59,839 nt of DNA from JAUSIF01 sp040901465 (lineage in GTDB: Bacteria > Pseudomonadota > Alphaproteobacteria > Rhizobiales > Xanthobacteraceae). Under the pieces are notes generated by a model, which worked only from the letters and a program-made list of their open reading frames with translations, ran no database searches and had not been told where the DNA came from. Below are positions 17,123 to 25,559 of this stretch, piece after piece. The stretch covers positions 1 to 59,839 of the forward strand of contig JBBDYN010000061.1 of the NCBI GenBank assembly GCA_040901465.1, written 5' to 3'. The first letter of the stretch is position 1. The number at the start of each line of letters is the position of its first letter. The position numbers and the translations under genes were made by a program.

Positions 17123-18472
17123 ATGACCGACCCGCAAGTCGGCATGTTGATGCTGGGATTGTTCATCTTCATCATCATGCTTGGGTTTCCGATCGCCTTT
17201 ACGCTGATCGCCATGGGCGTCGGCTTCGGCTTCTACGCCTATTACACGCCCGGCCAGGAGATCATCCAGAATCGCGTATTTACGCTCCTGGTGCAGAAGA
17301 CGTTCGAAGTGGCGTCGAACGACGTGCTCGTGGCGGTCCCGTTATTCCTGTTCATGGGTTACTTGGTCGAGCGCGCCAGCATTCTCGACAGGCTGTTCCA
17401 CGCGTTGCAGATTTCGATGAAGAACATCCCCGGTGCGCTCGCGGTGGCGACGCTCGTCACCTGCGCGATGTTCGCGACTGCGACCGGTATCGTCGGCGCA
17501 GTGGTGACGCTGATGGGACTGCTTGCCTTTCCGGCCATGCTGCGCGCGGGCTACGACGTGAAGCTTTCCGCCGGCGTGGTGTGCGCTGGCGGCTGCTTGG
17601 GAATCTTGATCCCGCCGAGTATCCTTCTCATTGTCTATGCGGCGACCGCGGGCGTGTCGGCGGTCAAGCTGTACGCGGCGGCCTTCTTGCCGGGGTTGCT
17701 GCTCACCGTTTTCTACATCGGCTACGTGATCGCGCGTGCCATCATTAACCCGAAGCTTGCGCCGAAGCTGCCGAAGGAACAGACGGACATTCCATTTATC
17801 GAAGTGTTGACGGCGCTCGCCACTTCGTTCCTTCCGCTTGCGCTCCTGATCGTCTGCGTGCTCGGCGCGATCCTGTTCGGCCTGGCGACGCCGTCGGAGG
17901 CCGCCGGCGTCGGCGCGCTCGGCGCCATCGTTCTCGCTGCCGCCTATCGCGCGCTCAACTTCACGATGTTGCGCGACTCTGTCTACCTCACCGCGCGCGC
18001 GACCGCGATGGTCTGCTATCTGTTCATCGGCTCGTGGACGTTTTCGTCGGTGTTCGCCTATCTCGGCGGGCAGGGGGTAGTGGAGCGGTTCTTCCTGGGA
18101 CTGGATCTATCATCCACGCAATTCCTGATCCTCACCCAGGTGATCATCTTCCTGCTCGGCTGGCCGCTGGAATGGACCGAGATCATCATCATCTTCGTGC
18201 CGATCTTCCTGCCGCTGCTCGACGATTTCGCCGTCGACCCGATCTTTTTCGGGATTCTGGTGGCGCTCAACACGCAGACCGCGTTCAACACGCCGCCGGT
18301 GGCCATGGCGGCGTTCTATCTCAAGGGGGTCGCGCCCCCGTGGGTGAAACTGACCGATATTTTCGCCGGGGCGTTGCCGTTCGTGATCATGGTCTTCATG
18401 ACCATGATCCTGGTCTATATCTTCCCGCAGATCACGCTGTGGCTGCCCGACTATCTGTATACGGCGCGGTAA
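17123..18472 (+). CDS. TRAP transporter large permease subunit (DctM family)
   Basis: A 449-residue polytopic protein forming the transport channel of the TRAP system. It shows the DctM layout: MLMLGLFIFIIMLGFPIAFTL at the N-terminus, the conserved VPLFLFMGYLVERASI segment, GCLGILIPPSILLIVY, the FGLATPSEAAGVGALGA signature and the LNTQTAFNTPPVAMAAFYLKG motif near the C-terminus. About a dozen membrane helices are visible. It follows the small permease by 2 bp and precedes the amidase by 34 bp in the same direction, so amidase and transporter are probably co-transcribed. Confidence 0.95.
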   Translation: MTDPQVGMLMLGLFIFIIMLGFPIAFTLIAMGVGFGFYAYYTPGQEIIQNRVFTLLVQKTFEVASNDVLVAVPLFLFMGYLVERASILDRLFHALQISMKNIPGALAVATLVTCAMFATATGIVGAVVTLMGLLAFPAMLRAGYDVKLSAGVVCAGGCLGILIPPSILLIVYAATAGVSAVKLYAAAFLPGLLLTVFYIGYVIARAIINPKLAPKLPKEQTDIPFIEVLTALATSFLPLALLIVCVLGAILFGLATPSEAAGVGALGAIVLAAAYRALNFTMLRDSVYLTARATAMVCYLFIGSWTFSSVFAYLGGQGVVERFFLGLDLSSTQFLILTQVIIFLLGWPLEWTEIIIIFVPIFLPLLDDFAVDPIFFGILVALNTQTAFNTPPVAMAAFYLKGVAPPWVKLTDIFAGALPFVIMVFMTMILVYIFPQITLWLPDYLYTAR

Positions 18473-18506
18473 GCGGCGTGCGGCGTATCGCGGCGGGATA
18501 GGGACC

Positions 18507-19862
18507 ATGAGCCTCGGCGCTTTGAGTCTGACAGAGGCCGCCGCGCACATTCGCGAAGGCCGGATCAAGTCGGTCGAATTCGTGCGCGACTGCCTCGCGC
18601 GCATCGACGAGGTCGATGCCGGGGTGCAGGCTTGGGCCTATCTCGACCGCGACCACTTGATGCGACAAGCCGAGGCCGCCGATCTGCATCGCATGCAGGG
18701 CAAGTCGCTGGGGCCGCTGCACGGCCTTCCGATCGGCATCAAAGATATTTTCGATACCAACGACATGCCGACCGAGCTCGGCTCGCCGATTTGGGCCGGC
18801 CGTGCGCCGCGCGAGGACGCCTTCGTGGTTGCCCGCCTGCGCGCGGACGGCGCGCTCATCATGGGCAAGACCGTGACCACGGAATACGCCTATTTCCATC
18901 CCGGCAAGACGCGCAACCCGCACGATCCTTCGCGCACGCCTGGCGGCTCCTCAAGCGGCTCCGCCGCTGCGGTGGCCGCATTCATGGTGCCCGGCTCGAT
19001 CGGCTCGCAGACGAATGGCTCGGTCATCCGTCCAGCGGCGTTCTGCGGCATCGTCGGCTTCAAACCGACGCACGGGCTGATCCCGCGTTCGGGCGCGCTC
19101 TGGATGTCGCGCAGTCTCGACCAGGTCGGCGTGTTCGCGCGTTCGGTCGAGGACGCGGCACTCCTTGCCGAGTCGCTCGTCGGATTCGACGAGGAAGACC
19201 CGGATACGCGGCCCGTCGCCCGTCCGCCTTTTGCCGCCGTTGCCGCGTCCGAGCCGCCATTGCCGCCGCGCTTCGCCTTCGTGAAATCCCCGGTCTGGGA
19301 CCAGGCCGAGCGCGTGACGCGTGCGGCGTTCGGCGCTCTCGTGGAGACGCTCGGGGAGACGGTCACCGAAGTCGAGCTCGCCGGCGGGTTCGCCCGCGCA
19401 GTCGAACTCCACCGCACCGTCATGGAAGTCGAGATGGCCCACAATCTCCATCGCGACTACGAAAAATTCGGCGACCAGCTGAGCGACAAGCTGCGCCGGC
19501 TGATCGAGCGCGGCCGTGGTCACAAGGCGGTCGACTACGCCGGTGCGGTGGCTGCGATGGGTCCGCTCAACGCAACCCTCGACGAACTGTTCAACGAGTA
19601 CGATGCGATTCTCACGCCCGCTGCGCCGGGCGAGGCGCCGCGCGGACTCGAATCTACCGGCAATCCGATCTTCTGCACGATCTGGACCTATCTCGGGACC
19701 CCCGCGATCACGCTGCCGCTATTGCAATCGGAGGCGGGTCTGCCGCTTGGGGTCCAGCTCGTCGGCCGCCGCGGTTATGACGCGCGCCTCTTGCGCGCCG
19801 CCCGCTGGCTGGTCAAGAATGTCGGCGGCAAGGCTCGCCGGCGCAAGAAATCCGGCGCCTGA
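18507..19862 (+). CDS. Amidase (amidase-signature family)
   Basis: The 451-residue cytoplasmic hydrolase belongs to the amidase-signature family, with its Ser-cisSer-Lys triad. The Lys is in LPIGIKDIFDT, the cis-Ser is in PGGSSSGSAAAVAA, and the nucleophile Ser is in IGSQTNGSVIRPA followed by GIVGFKPTHGLIPRSG. The substrate could be a free amide or hydantoin/carbamoyl-type compound; it cannot be named from sequence. Co-location with the TRAP transporter suggests that it processes the imported acid or an amide derivative. GatB/GatC are not adjacent and the sequence lacks typical GatA context, so a tRNA amidotransferase role is unlikely. Confidence 0.92.
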   Translation: MSLGALSLTEAAAHIREGRIKSVEFVRDCLARIDEVDAGVQAWAYLDRDHLMRQAEAADLHRMQGKSLGPLHGLPIGIKDIFDTNDMPTELGSPIWAGRAPREDAFVVARLRADGALIMGKTVTTEYAYFHPGKTRNPHDPSRTPGGSSSGSAAAVAAFMVPGSIGSQTNGSVIRPAAFCGIVGFKPTHGLIPRSGALWMSRSLDQVGVFARSVEDAALLAESLVGFDEEDPDTRPVARPPFAAVAASEPPLPPRFAFVKSPVWDQAERVTRAAFGALVETLGETVTEVELAGGFARAVELHRTVMEVEMAHNLHRDYEKFGDQLSDKLRRLIERGRGHKAVDYAGAVAAMGPLNATLDELFNEYDAILTPAAPGEAPRGLESTGNPIFCTIWTYLGTPAITLPLLQSEAGLPLGVQLVGRRGYDARLLRAARWLVKNVGGKARRRKKSGA

Positions 19863-19891
19863 GACGCAGGCGGCTGGAAGGGGAGGTCGCG

Positions 19892-20074
19892 ATGACGGTG
19901 ATGATTTTCATTGGCGGCGTTATCGGGATCGCATTGTATGCGGCATTCCTCGGTTTCATGTTGTTGTGGGTTCCGGCGCCGCCGCTCATCGTTATCGTGG
20001 TGGTGTGCACGGCCCTGTTGCTTTTCGATTTCTACCACACTTTGCGTTTCGGAGAGACCCACGGCAGGCGGTGA
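19892..20074 (+). CDS. Small two-helix membrane protein
   Basis: A 60-residue protein with two hydrophobic stretches (about 4-25 and 30-46) separated by a short VPAPP turn, ending in a hydrophilic FGETHGRR tail. The ATG at 19892 has a strong ribosome-binding site, GGGGAGG. I do not recognise a family. It lies 29 bp after the amidase and directly before a strong terminator, so it is the last gene of the TRAP/amidase operon. It could be a small accessory to the transporter, but nothing proves this. Confidence 0.7.
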   Translation: MTVMIFIGGVIGIALYAAFLGFMLLWVPAPPLIVIVVVCTALLLFDFYHTLRFGETHGRR

Positions 20075-20121
20075 ACGCCTGGCGCGGACCATTCGGAATT
20101 CCTTGTGCAGGACGTTGAGCG

Positions 20122-20158
20122 GGAGCAGCGCCGGAACTGGCGCTGCTCCGTTTCTTTT
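20122..20158 (+). terminator. Rho-independent terminator of the TRAP/amidase operon
   Basis: GGAGCAGCGCC (20122-20132) pairs perfectly with GGCGCTGCTCC (20139-20149) around the loop GGAACT. It is followed by GTTTCTTTT on the plus strand, a classical intrinsic terminator. It lies 47 bp after the small membrane protein gene. Confidence 0.9.
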
Positions 20159-20173
20159 CATGGATCGCAGCGC

Positions 20174-21041
20174 TCAGGACGGCCGCGCCGCGCCGAGGTG
20201 CTCCTTGAAGAACGCGATCGTGCGGCTCCAGGCGAGATCCGACGCAGCCTTGTCGTAGCGGCTGCTGGTGTCGTTGTTGAACGAGTGATGGACGTTTGGA
20301 TAGCTGAAGACGGTGTAGCGCTTGCTGTGCTGCTTCAGCGCCGTCTCGTACGCCGCGCTTCCGGCATTGATCCGGTCGTCTAGACCGGCATAGTGCAGTA
20401 GCAGCGGCGCCTGTATCTTCGCAACGTCGGCAGTCGGGGGCTGCCCGCCATAATAGGCGACGCCCGCGTCGAGTTCGGGACTCAGGACGGCGACGCGATT
20501 GACCATCCCGCCGCCCCAGCAAAAGCCAACCGCACCGACCTTGCCGTTCGACTCTGTGTGTTTTTCCAGGAACGGGACCGCCGCCGCGCGGGGCGGCCGC
20601 GTCGCTCTGATTCAGTTTACGGTGCAACTCGCGCGCCTGATCCTCGCTGGGCGGGGTGCCGCCGACGAGCGAGAGGATATCGATGGCAAAAGCGAGAAAA
20701 CCCTCGGTCGCGAACCGGCGCGCCACGTCCTCGATGTGTGGATTGAGCCCGCGGTTCTCGTGGATGACGATGATCGCGGGCCGCTTGCCGCCCTCTTTCA
20801 GGCGAACGAGATAGCCGCCGATCTTTCCGCCCGGCGCGTCGTAGGACGCGGTGCTTACGTTGAGCCGCGGGTCGTTGGGCGCGACGCTCGCGGCCTTGGC
20901 GTAATCGTTCTTCAGGAGCGGCAGGATCGCGGCCGCTGCGGCGGTCGAACCGGCGATGCCGGCGAGCCGATCGAGAAATTCCCGGCGGTTCATGCCGCCG
21001 TGGGTAAATTGGTCATAGAGTTTGATAATTCGCGCATCCAT
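20174..21041 (-). pseudogene. Dienelactone hydrolase family protein with a frameshift
   Basis: The gene starts at an ATG at 21041 (ribosome-binding site GGAGGA) and encodes a Tat-like signal (NRREFLDRLAG) followed by a dienelactone-hydrolase N-terminal half with AIIVIHENRGLNPHIEDVARR. Homology leaves the frame at about 20595 and resumes in another frame with VPFLEKHTESNGKVGAVGFCWGGG, which contains the nucleophile Cys, and continues through the Asp/His region (HYAGLDDRINAG, NVHHSFNND) to the stop at 20174. Removing one C from the CCCC run in the minus-strand GCGGCCGCCCCGC segment restores one reading frame. It is either a recent pseudogene or a sequencing error in a GC-rich run. Otherwise the gene looks full length (about 289 codons). 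Confidence 0.82.
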
Positions 21042-21164
21042 GGTGTCGTAATCCTCCGGTAAAGAACGAAGCGATTTTAGTCTTGGAATCCGACCGGGTT
21101 GCGCCGGACCGCGGTCAAAACTTCGCGAGGAGAGAAACGCAGGACAGGGCCTTCGATCAGGCGA

Positions 21165-22514
21165 TCAGCGCACTCGATTGCCGCTGACGGTGAGTTGCGC
21201 GAAGCGGCTTTCCAGATCGCGCGCAAGATCGCCGGTGATTGCCTTGTCCCGGTCCATGCCCATCACGGCGCCGGTGCTCGCGCCCGCGATCAGGTTATGG
21301 GCGACGAGCGCCGACCCCGCACCCGGCGCGACCGAGACGCCGATCCCGATCGGCGCGGCGCGTACCACGTTGCCGGTCACCGTCACGTCGCGTTGAAATT
21401 GTCCCCACCCCACGAGAATCCCCGCCAAAGGTGCGCCTTCGACGACGTTGCCGGTGACGGCGGCATCCGCCTCGACGGCAATTCCGATTCCGAAACCCGC
21501 TTCGATCTTGCCGCGGCTGAGATTGCGCACCAGATTGCCCTGGCACACGGAAAGCCGTCCGCCTTCGTTGAAGTTCGCGATCGAGATGCCGGTTGCGGCG
21601 CCTTCCACGGAGTTGCCGGAGATCACGGCGCCTTCCGAGCCGTGCACGACATGAATGCCGATGCCGCCGAGCGCGGACGCCGTATTGCCGCGAACGTGCA
21701 GGTTCCAGTTGGACTCGCCGCGTACCGCCGAGCCCGAGCAATTCCTGATGCGGTTGTCCGCGACGATCACGTTCGCCGCAAGCAAGACGCTGATGCCGTT
21801 GCCGTTTTGGCCCGTGTCGCCGTCCTGTACGACGACGTTCTCGATACGGTTCGCTAGCACCTGCGTTCCGTCGTCGCCCGCGCGGCTGCGGCGGACCTGA
21901 ATGCCGGTGTGAGCGCAATTGAGAACCGTGTTGTTGGCGATGACGATGCCGCGTCCGTCGAGCGCGTGGATCGCGCCCTTCGCAGCGCCGATGATCGTGT
22001 TGTGCGCGATCTCGCCCTCGCTCGTTTCGAAACGGATGCCGATGCCGCCGCTCTGCTGCACGGTGCAATCGAAAATGCGCATGCCGCGTGTTTGGCGCAG
22101 CGAGATGAGTCCGCGTCCCTCCGGCAGCGGCTGGCCGTTGCCGTCGAAGATCAGTCCTTGCAGCGTCACCTGATCGGCTTGCGCTGACGCGGCGATCGAC
22201 GCGCCATAGCCGAGCAGAAGGCGTGTGGCGCCTCGGATGCCATAGAGCTGCGCGCCCGACGGCAGCACGAGATCGCTCGCGACATAGGTGCCGGCCGGGA
22301 GCCACAGCGGCACGCGCGCTGCGGCCGAGGCGTCGATCGCGCGCTGCAGCGCCTGCGATTGGTCGTCGGAGCTGCCCGGATTAACCCCAAAATGGGTCAC
22401 ATCGAGCCCGAGCGAGCCGAGCGGCATCGGCGTCGCGCGGCTCGGCGACGGCAGCAACGTGCTCCCCGCGCCCGCGGCGGAGAGCCCCAAGAGTTCGCGG
22501 CGATCGATAGCCAT
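21165..22514 (-). CDS. TIGR03808-type Tat-exported parallel beta-helix repeat protein
   Basis: A 449-residue exported protein. The N-terminus has a Tat motif DRRELLGLSAAGAGS. The rest is a right-handed beta-helix of pectate-lyase type, with many turns of the form (I/V)xxNxVxxxxxxGI, starting at GVNPGSSDDQSQALQRAID and ending at LTVSGNRVR. It matches what I know of TIGR03808, a family described as a twin-arginine-translocated repeat protein of unknown function in Rhizobiales. The ATG at 22514 follows GGGAGGA. The ribosome-binding site lies in a hairpin and an 11-bp inverted repeat sits just upstream (22544-22575). A carbohydrate-binding or -cleaving role is possible but unproven. Confidence 0.9.
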   Translation of the reverse strand: MAIDRRELLGLSAAGAGSTLLPSPSRATPMPLGSLGLDVTHFGVNPGSSDDQSQALQRAIDASAAARVPLWLPAGTYVASDLVLPSGAQLYGIRGATRLLLGYGASIAASAQADQVTLQGLIFDGNGQPLPEGRGLISLRQTRGMRIFDCTVQQSGGIGIRFETSEGEIAHNTIIGAAKGAIHALDGRGIVIANNTVLNCAHTGIQVRRSRAGDDGTQVLANRIENVVVQDGDTGQNGNGISVLLAANVIVADNRIRNCSGSAVRGESNWNLHVRGNTASALGGIGIHVVHGSEGAVISGNSVEGAATGISIANFNEGGRLSVCQGNLVRNLSRGKIEAGFGIGIAVEADAAVTGNVVEGAPLAGILVGWGQFQRDVTVTGNVVRAAPIGIGVSVAPGAGSALVAHNLIAGASTGAVMGMDRDKAITGDLARDLESRFAQLTVSGNRVR

Positions 22515-22575
22515 GTGTCCTCCCGTCAAGACCGGGAGTCCACCGATACAAACGTTGTGCCGCGCGTTTGTATCG
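22515..22575 (-). promoter_or_regulatory. Two inverted repeats in the leader of the TIGR03808-type gene
   Basis: CGATACAAACG (22544-22554) is repeated in perfect inversion at 22565-22575 around a 10-base spacer, an operator-like dyad. Nearer the gene, CTCCCG (22520-22525) pairs with CGGGAG (22533-22538), so on the mRNA the Shine-Dalgarno GGGAGG would be held in a hairpin. The outer dyad also lies 11 bp past the pcp stop and could act as its terminator. Confidence 0.6.
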
Positions 22576-22585
22576 TTGCTGGACG

Positions 22586-23200
22586 TTAACTGCGTTTGTT
22601 AGCGGCGTTGAACGCGACGAGCGCGGTCTCGGCGGCGCGGACGAGATCGGCCGCGGTCGGCCGCGATGAGGGACGGCGCGTGCGCGGACTGGGAATATGG
22701 ATGAAGGCGACCTGCTTCGGTCGGCCCGTGCGCCGCGCGGCGTCGAGCCCGGTGAAGAGGGCCGCGTTGCAGATATAGCGCCCAGCATCGCGCGAATGGC
22801 GTGCAGTCACGCCTGCAGCGCGGATTGCTGCCGCTATCCGCTGTAAGGATGCGCGTACCTTCAACTCGGCCGGTGCGCCGCAAATGATTTGCCTCGTCGC
22901 GAGCTTTTGCCGGTGCGCGTCGGGGTGAATGAGCGACGCGGCATTGACCGCGCGGGACTCGATCCGGACAAATTTTGCGCGCGTCGCAAGCCCGAAGAAC
23001 AGCACGAGGTCCGGATCGTATCGCTTGAGAAGCGCTGGAAGCTCAATCGCGGCGTAGGTAGTCGGAAGCACAGCGCCGACGACCCCCACATCCGCGAGCG
23101 CGGGCCGCCGCCGCCGCGCGAGCGCGCGCACGAGATCTGCGCTCGGATTTTTCGGCGCGCCGGGAAACGGACCGAAGCCCGCGACGAGCACCGTCACCAT
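22586..23200 (-). CDS. pcp: Pyroglutamyl-peptidase I
   Basis: A 204-residue cytoplasmic cysteine peptidase that removes N-terminal pyroglutamate. It starts MVTVLVAGFGPFPGAPKNPS, the family N-terminal signature. The catalytic Glu is in VRIESRAVN, the Cys in DAGRYICNAALF and the His in VAFIHIPSP, completing the triad. The ATG at 23200 is 2 bp after the meaB stop, so the gene closes the methylmalonyl-CoA mutase operon. A metabolic link with MeaB is not obvious. Confidence 0.92.
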   Translation of the reverse strand: MVTVLVAGFGPFPGAPKNPSADLVRALARRRRPALADVGVVGAVLPTTYAAIELPALLKRYDPDLVLFFGLATRAKFVRIESRAVNAASLIHPDAHRQKLATRQIICGAPAELKVRASLQRIAAAIRAAGVTARHSRDAGRYICNAALFTGLDAARRTGRPKQVAFIHIPSPRTRRPSSRPTAADLVRAAETALVAFNAANKRS

Positions 23201-23202
23201 GG

Positions 23203-24195
23203 TCAGAGCTTGAGCAAATCGGCGATTTCGCCGGCGGCGAGCGCGGGCGGGAGCTTCCCGGCCGCGACCGCAGCTTCGAGCGAGCGCAGCCGCGCCTTGA
23301 TCGCGGGATCGCTGCGCAACCGGTCGCGGAAGCGTTCCTCGATCAAAGTCCACATCCAGCGCACCTGCTGCGCGCGCCGCTTCTCTGTGAGACGCCCGGA
23401 TTTGTCCAGCCGCGCGCGATGCGCGAGTGCGGCGTCCCAGACTTCCGCAATGCCGTTCTCCTTAAGCGCGGAATAGGTGAGTACCGGCGGCTCGTCGCCC
23501 CCCGCGCTGCCCGCGAGAATATGCAGTGCCGCCTTGAGCGACGTCGCCGCGGCCTTCGCGCGCGCGAGATTGTCGCCGTCCGCCTTGTTCACGGCCACGA
23601 CGTCGGCGAGCTCGAGCAAGCCCTTCTTGATGCCCTGCAGCTCGTCGCCCGCACCGGGCAGCATGAGCACCAGGAACGTGTCGGTCATTTCCGCGACCGC
23701 GACTTCCGACTGGCCCGCGCCGACGGTCTCAACGAGCACCACGTCATAGCCCGCCGCCTCGCAGAGCAGCATCGTCTCCCGCGTGCGGCTCGCAACGCCG
23801 CCGAGCGTGCCGGCCGAAGGCGACGGGCGGATGAAGGCGCGCTCATCTGCCGCGAGCCGCGGCATGCGCGTCTTGTCGCCGAGGATTGAGCCGCCCGTGC
23901 GCACGGAGGAGGGATCGACCGCGAGCACCGCGACGCGATGCCCCTGCTCGATGAGGAACGTGCCAAGCGCATCGATGGTCGTCGATTTGCCGACACCCGG
24001 CACGCCGGTGATCCCGACCCGCACCGCCTTGCCCGTCGCCGGCAGGAGCGCCTTCAAAAGCTCCTGTGCGCGTTCGCGATGCTCGGCCTTTTTCGACTCC
24101 ACGAGCGTGATCGCGCGCGCGAGCGCCGCGCGGTCGCCTTGCCGCACGCGCTTTGCGAGGTCGCGATCGGAGGCGGGGGCGGCCTTCGGGCTCAC
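23203..24195 (-). CDS. meaB: MeaB, methylmalonyl-CoA mutase-associated GTPase chaperone
   Basis: The 330-residue G3E-family P-loop GTPase protects methylmalonyl-CoA mutase and gates adenosylcobalamin loading. Visible motifs are the P-loop GITGVPGVGKST (61-72), the LAVDPSS strand, ETVGAGQSE (G3E region) and the base-recognition NKADGDN motif. The GTG at 24195 gives GTGA overlapping the lipoprotein stop by 4 bp, so I chose it over longer frames. It is in the same operon as mutA and mutB, as expected for the chaperone of that enzyme. Confidence 0.95.
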   Translation of the reverse strand: MSPKAAPASDRDLAKRVRQGDRAALARAITLVESKKAEHRERAQELLKALLPATGKAVRVGITGVPGVGKSTTIDALGTFLIEQGHRVAVLAVDPSSVRTGGSILGDKTRMPRLAADERAFIRPSPSAGTLGGVASRTRETMLLCEAAGYDVVLVETVGAGQSEVAVAEMTDTFLVLMLPGAGDELQGIKKGLLELADVVAVNKADGDNLARAKAAATSLKAALHILAGSAGGDEPPVLTYSALKENGIAEVWDAALAHRARLDKSGRLTEKRRAQQVRWMWTLIEERFRDRLRSDPAIKARLRSLEAAVAAGKLPPALAAGEIADLLKL

Positions 24196-24731
24196 TTCTT
24201 CTTCACCGGCACGTATTTGATGAGTGGTTCCGTCGGACGCGCGGCAAGCTGCTTGAGGAAGCCCGCGCGATCCGGCACGCCGTCGAGCACGCAATCGTCG
24301 GCGGTTACCTTCACGCCCGCGCGTTGCAGCAGCGCTGTGTCGATCGATTTGCACTGAAACGCCGCAACCAGGCCCTCGCCGCCGCGGACTTCCAGGACAC
24401 CATAGGCGTAACGCCCGTCGCCGAAATCGCCCTGCGCGAGATAGCGATTCGGCCCGAGCGAATGAAACGTGTAGCTCTCGTCGTCGTCCGGCTTGCCGGA
24501 AGCGCCCACCTCGCGCACCAGCTTGTCGGCGCTTGCGACGAGTACGATTTCCTTGTCGTCGAGCTTCCACGGGCCCTTTGCCGTTTCGCGTTGAAAGATC
24601 TGGAATCGCGTTCCCGACGCGAACGGCACGACGCGGGTCTCCGGCCCGAACACGGGCTCCTTCGAGATCACGCATCCGCCGGCGAGCAAGGCCATGGTGA
24701 GCGCGACAGCAATCGGCCGGAAGACGGGCAT
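24192..24731 (-). CDS. Lipoprotein of unknown function within the mut operon
   Basis: A 179-residue protein with a lipoprotein signal (VALTMALLAGGC; the lipobox Cys is residue 20), so it should be membrane-anchored outside the cytoplasm. The mature part is mixed beta-rich sequence with two further Cys residues (in FQCKS and DDCVLDG) that may form a disulfide. I do not recognise a family. The ATG at 24731 follows AGGAGC. Its stop overlaps meaB by 4 bp, which ties its expression to the mutase chaperone despite the different cell compartment. Confidence 0.82.
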   Translation of the reverse strand: MPVFRPIAVALTMALLAGGCVISKEPVFGPETRVVPFASGTRFQIFQRETAKGPWKLDDKEIVLVASADKLVREVGASGKPDDDESYTFHSLGPNRYLAQGDFGDGRYAYGVLEVRGGEGLVAAFQCKSIDTALLQRAGVKVTADDCVLDGVPDRAGFLKQLAARPTEPLIKYVPVKKK

Positions 24732-24790
24732 GAATCGCTCCTGTCGTTCGATCCTAGCCGATCCCGCGCAATGCGGCATCGGGCGGCGGC

Positions 24791-25543
24791 TCAATTGATC
24801 CTGGCGAGCTTCGGCTCGATGGCGAGCACGAGCGCCTTGTAGGCGCCGAAATCCGCGCCGAGCGGCCAGACGTGCTGCGGGAAGGCGCGCGTGAGCCCGT
24901 CGGCATAGAAGGCCGCGTGCTCCTCCCGGCAGATCATGAACTTGGCGGCGGCCACGATATCTTCGCGGTCGACCACGCAGAACACGCGCATCTCCGGATG
25001 CGCGCGGAGAAACACATCGACCGTGAGCGCGAGCGTCGGATAGCCGGGGTGCAGCATGTCGTCGAGGCAGATGACGCCGCGCGGGTCGATGGTGGCGTGG
25101 GCGAGGGCAAGATCCTTGGAAAGATGATCCGGCGTGTGCTCGCCGTCGATATGGAAGAAACGGATGCGCTTGCCGGGCGCCTTCGCAAGCAGCTCCTCCG
25201 GCTTGAGCTTTCGGCTGTCGGCCTTGAGCGTGATCATGCGGCCGGTGGGCCCGTGCTTCGCGCAATTCTTTTCGAAGCGGTCGATTAGGCCAGTGTCGGG
25301 CCAGGTGAACGTGTCGATACCGATCGCGCGTTCGTCCTCGCGCAGCGCGTGCGCAAGAGCGAGAAAAAAGCGGCCTTCGAACGTGCCGATTTCCGCCGCG
25401 TGGCCCGCAATCCCGTTTTCCGATTGTAGGCGCATGGTGGCGCCTGCGATCACCGCCGCAAAGCGCGACGACATGCCGGGCACGGAGAGAAAGCCGTCCG
25501 CGAGATAGCGGTCGACGGCGGAGATTCCGGATGAAAGATTCAT
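24791..25543 (-). CDS. Class I SAM-dependent methyltransferase (Methyltransf_24-like) in the mut operon
   Basis: The 250-residue protein shows a SAM-site variant AEIGTFEGRFFLALAHAL, an acidic strand end AIGIDTF and a metal-site-like segment FFHIDGEHTPDHLSKDL followed by GVICLDDMLHPGYP, the pattern of Methyltransf_24 and cephalosporin-hydroxylase-like enzymes. The acceptor is unknown. The ATG at 25543 starts 16 bp after mutB, so the two are co-transcribed. Its presence between the mutase and MeaB is unexpected and may be a lineage-specific insertion. Confidence 0.82.
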   Translation of the reverse strand: MNLSSGISAVDRYLADGFLSVPGMSSRFAAVIAGATMRLQSENGIAGHAAEIGTFEGRFFLALAHALREDERAIGIDTFTWPDTGLIDRFEKNCAKHGPTGRMITLKADSRKLKPEELLAKAPGKRIRFFHIDGEHTPDHLSKDLALAHATIDPRGVICLDDMLHPGYPTLALTVDVFLRAHPEMRVFCVVDREDIVAAAKFMICREEHAAFYADGLTRAFPQHVWPLGADFGAYKALVLAIEPKLARIN

Positions 25544-25559
25544 CTTCTGGGAGAGGCCG

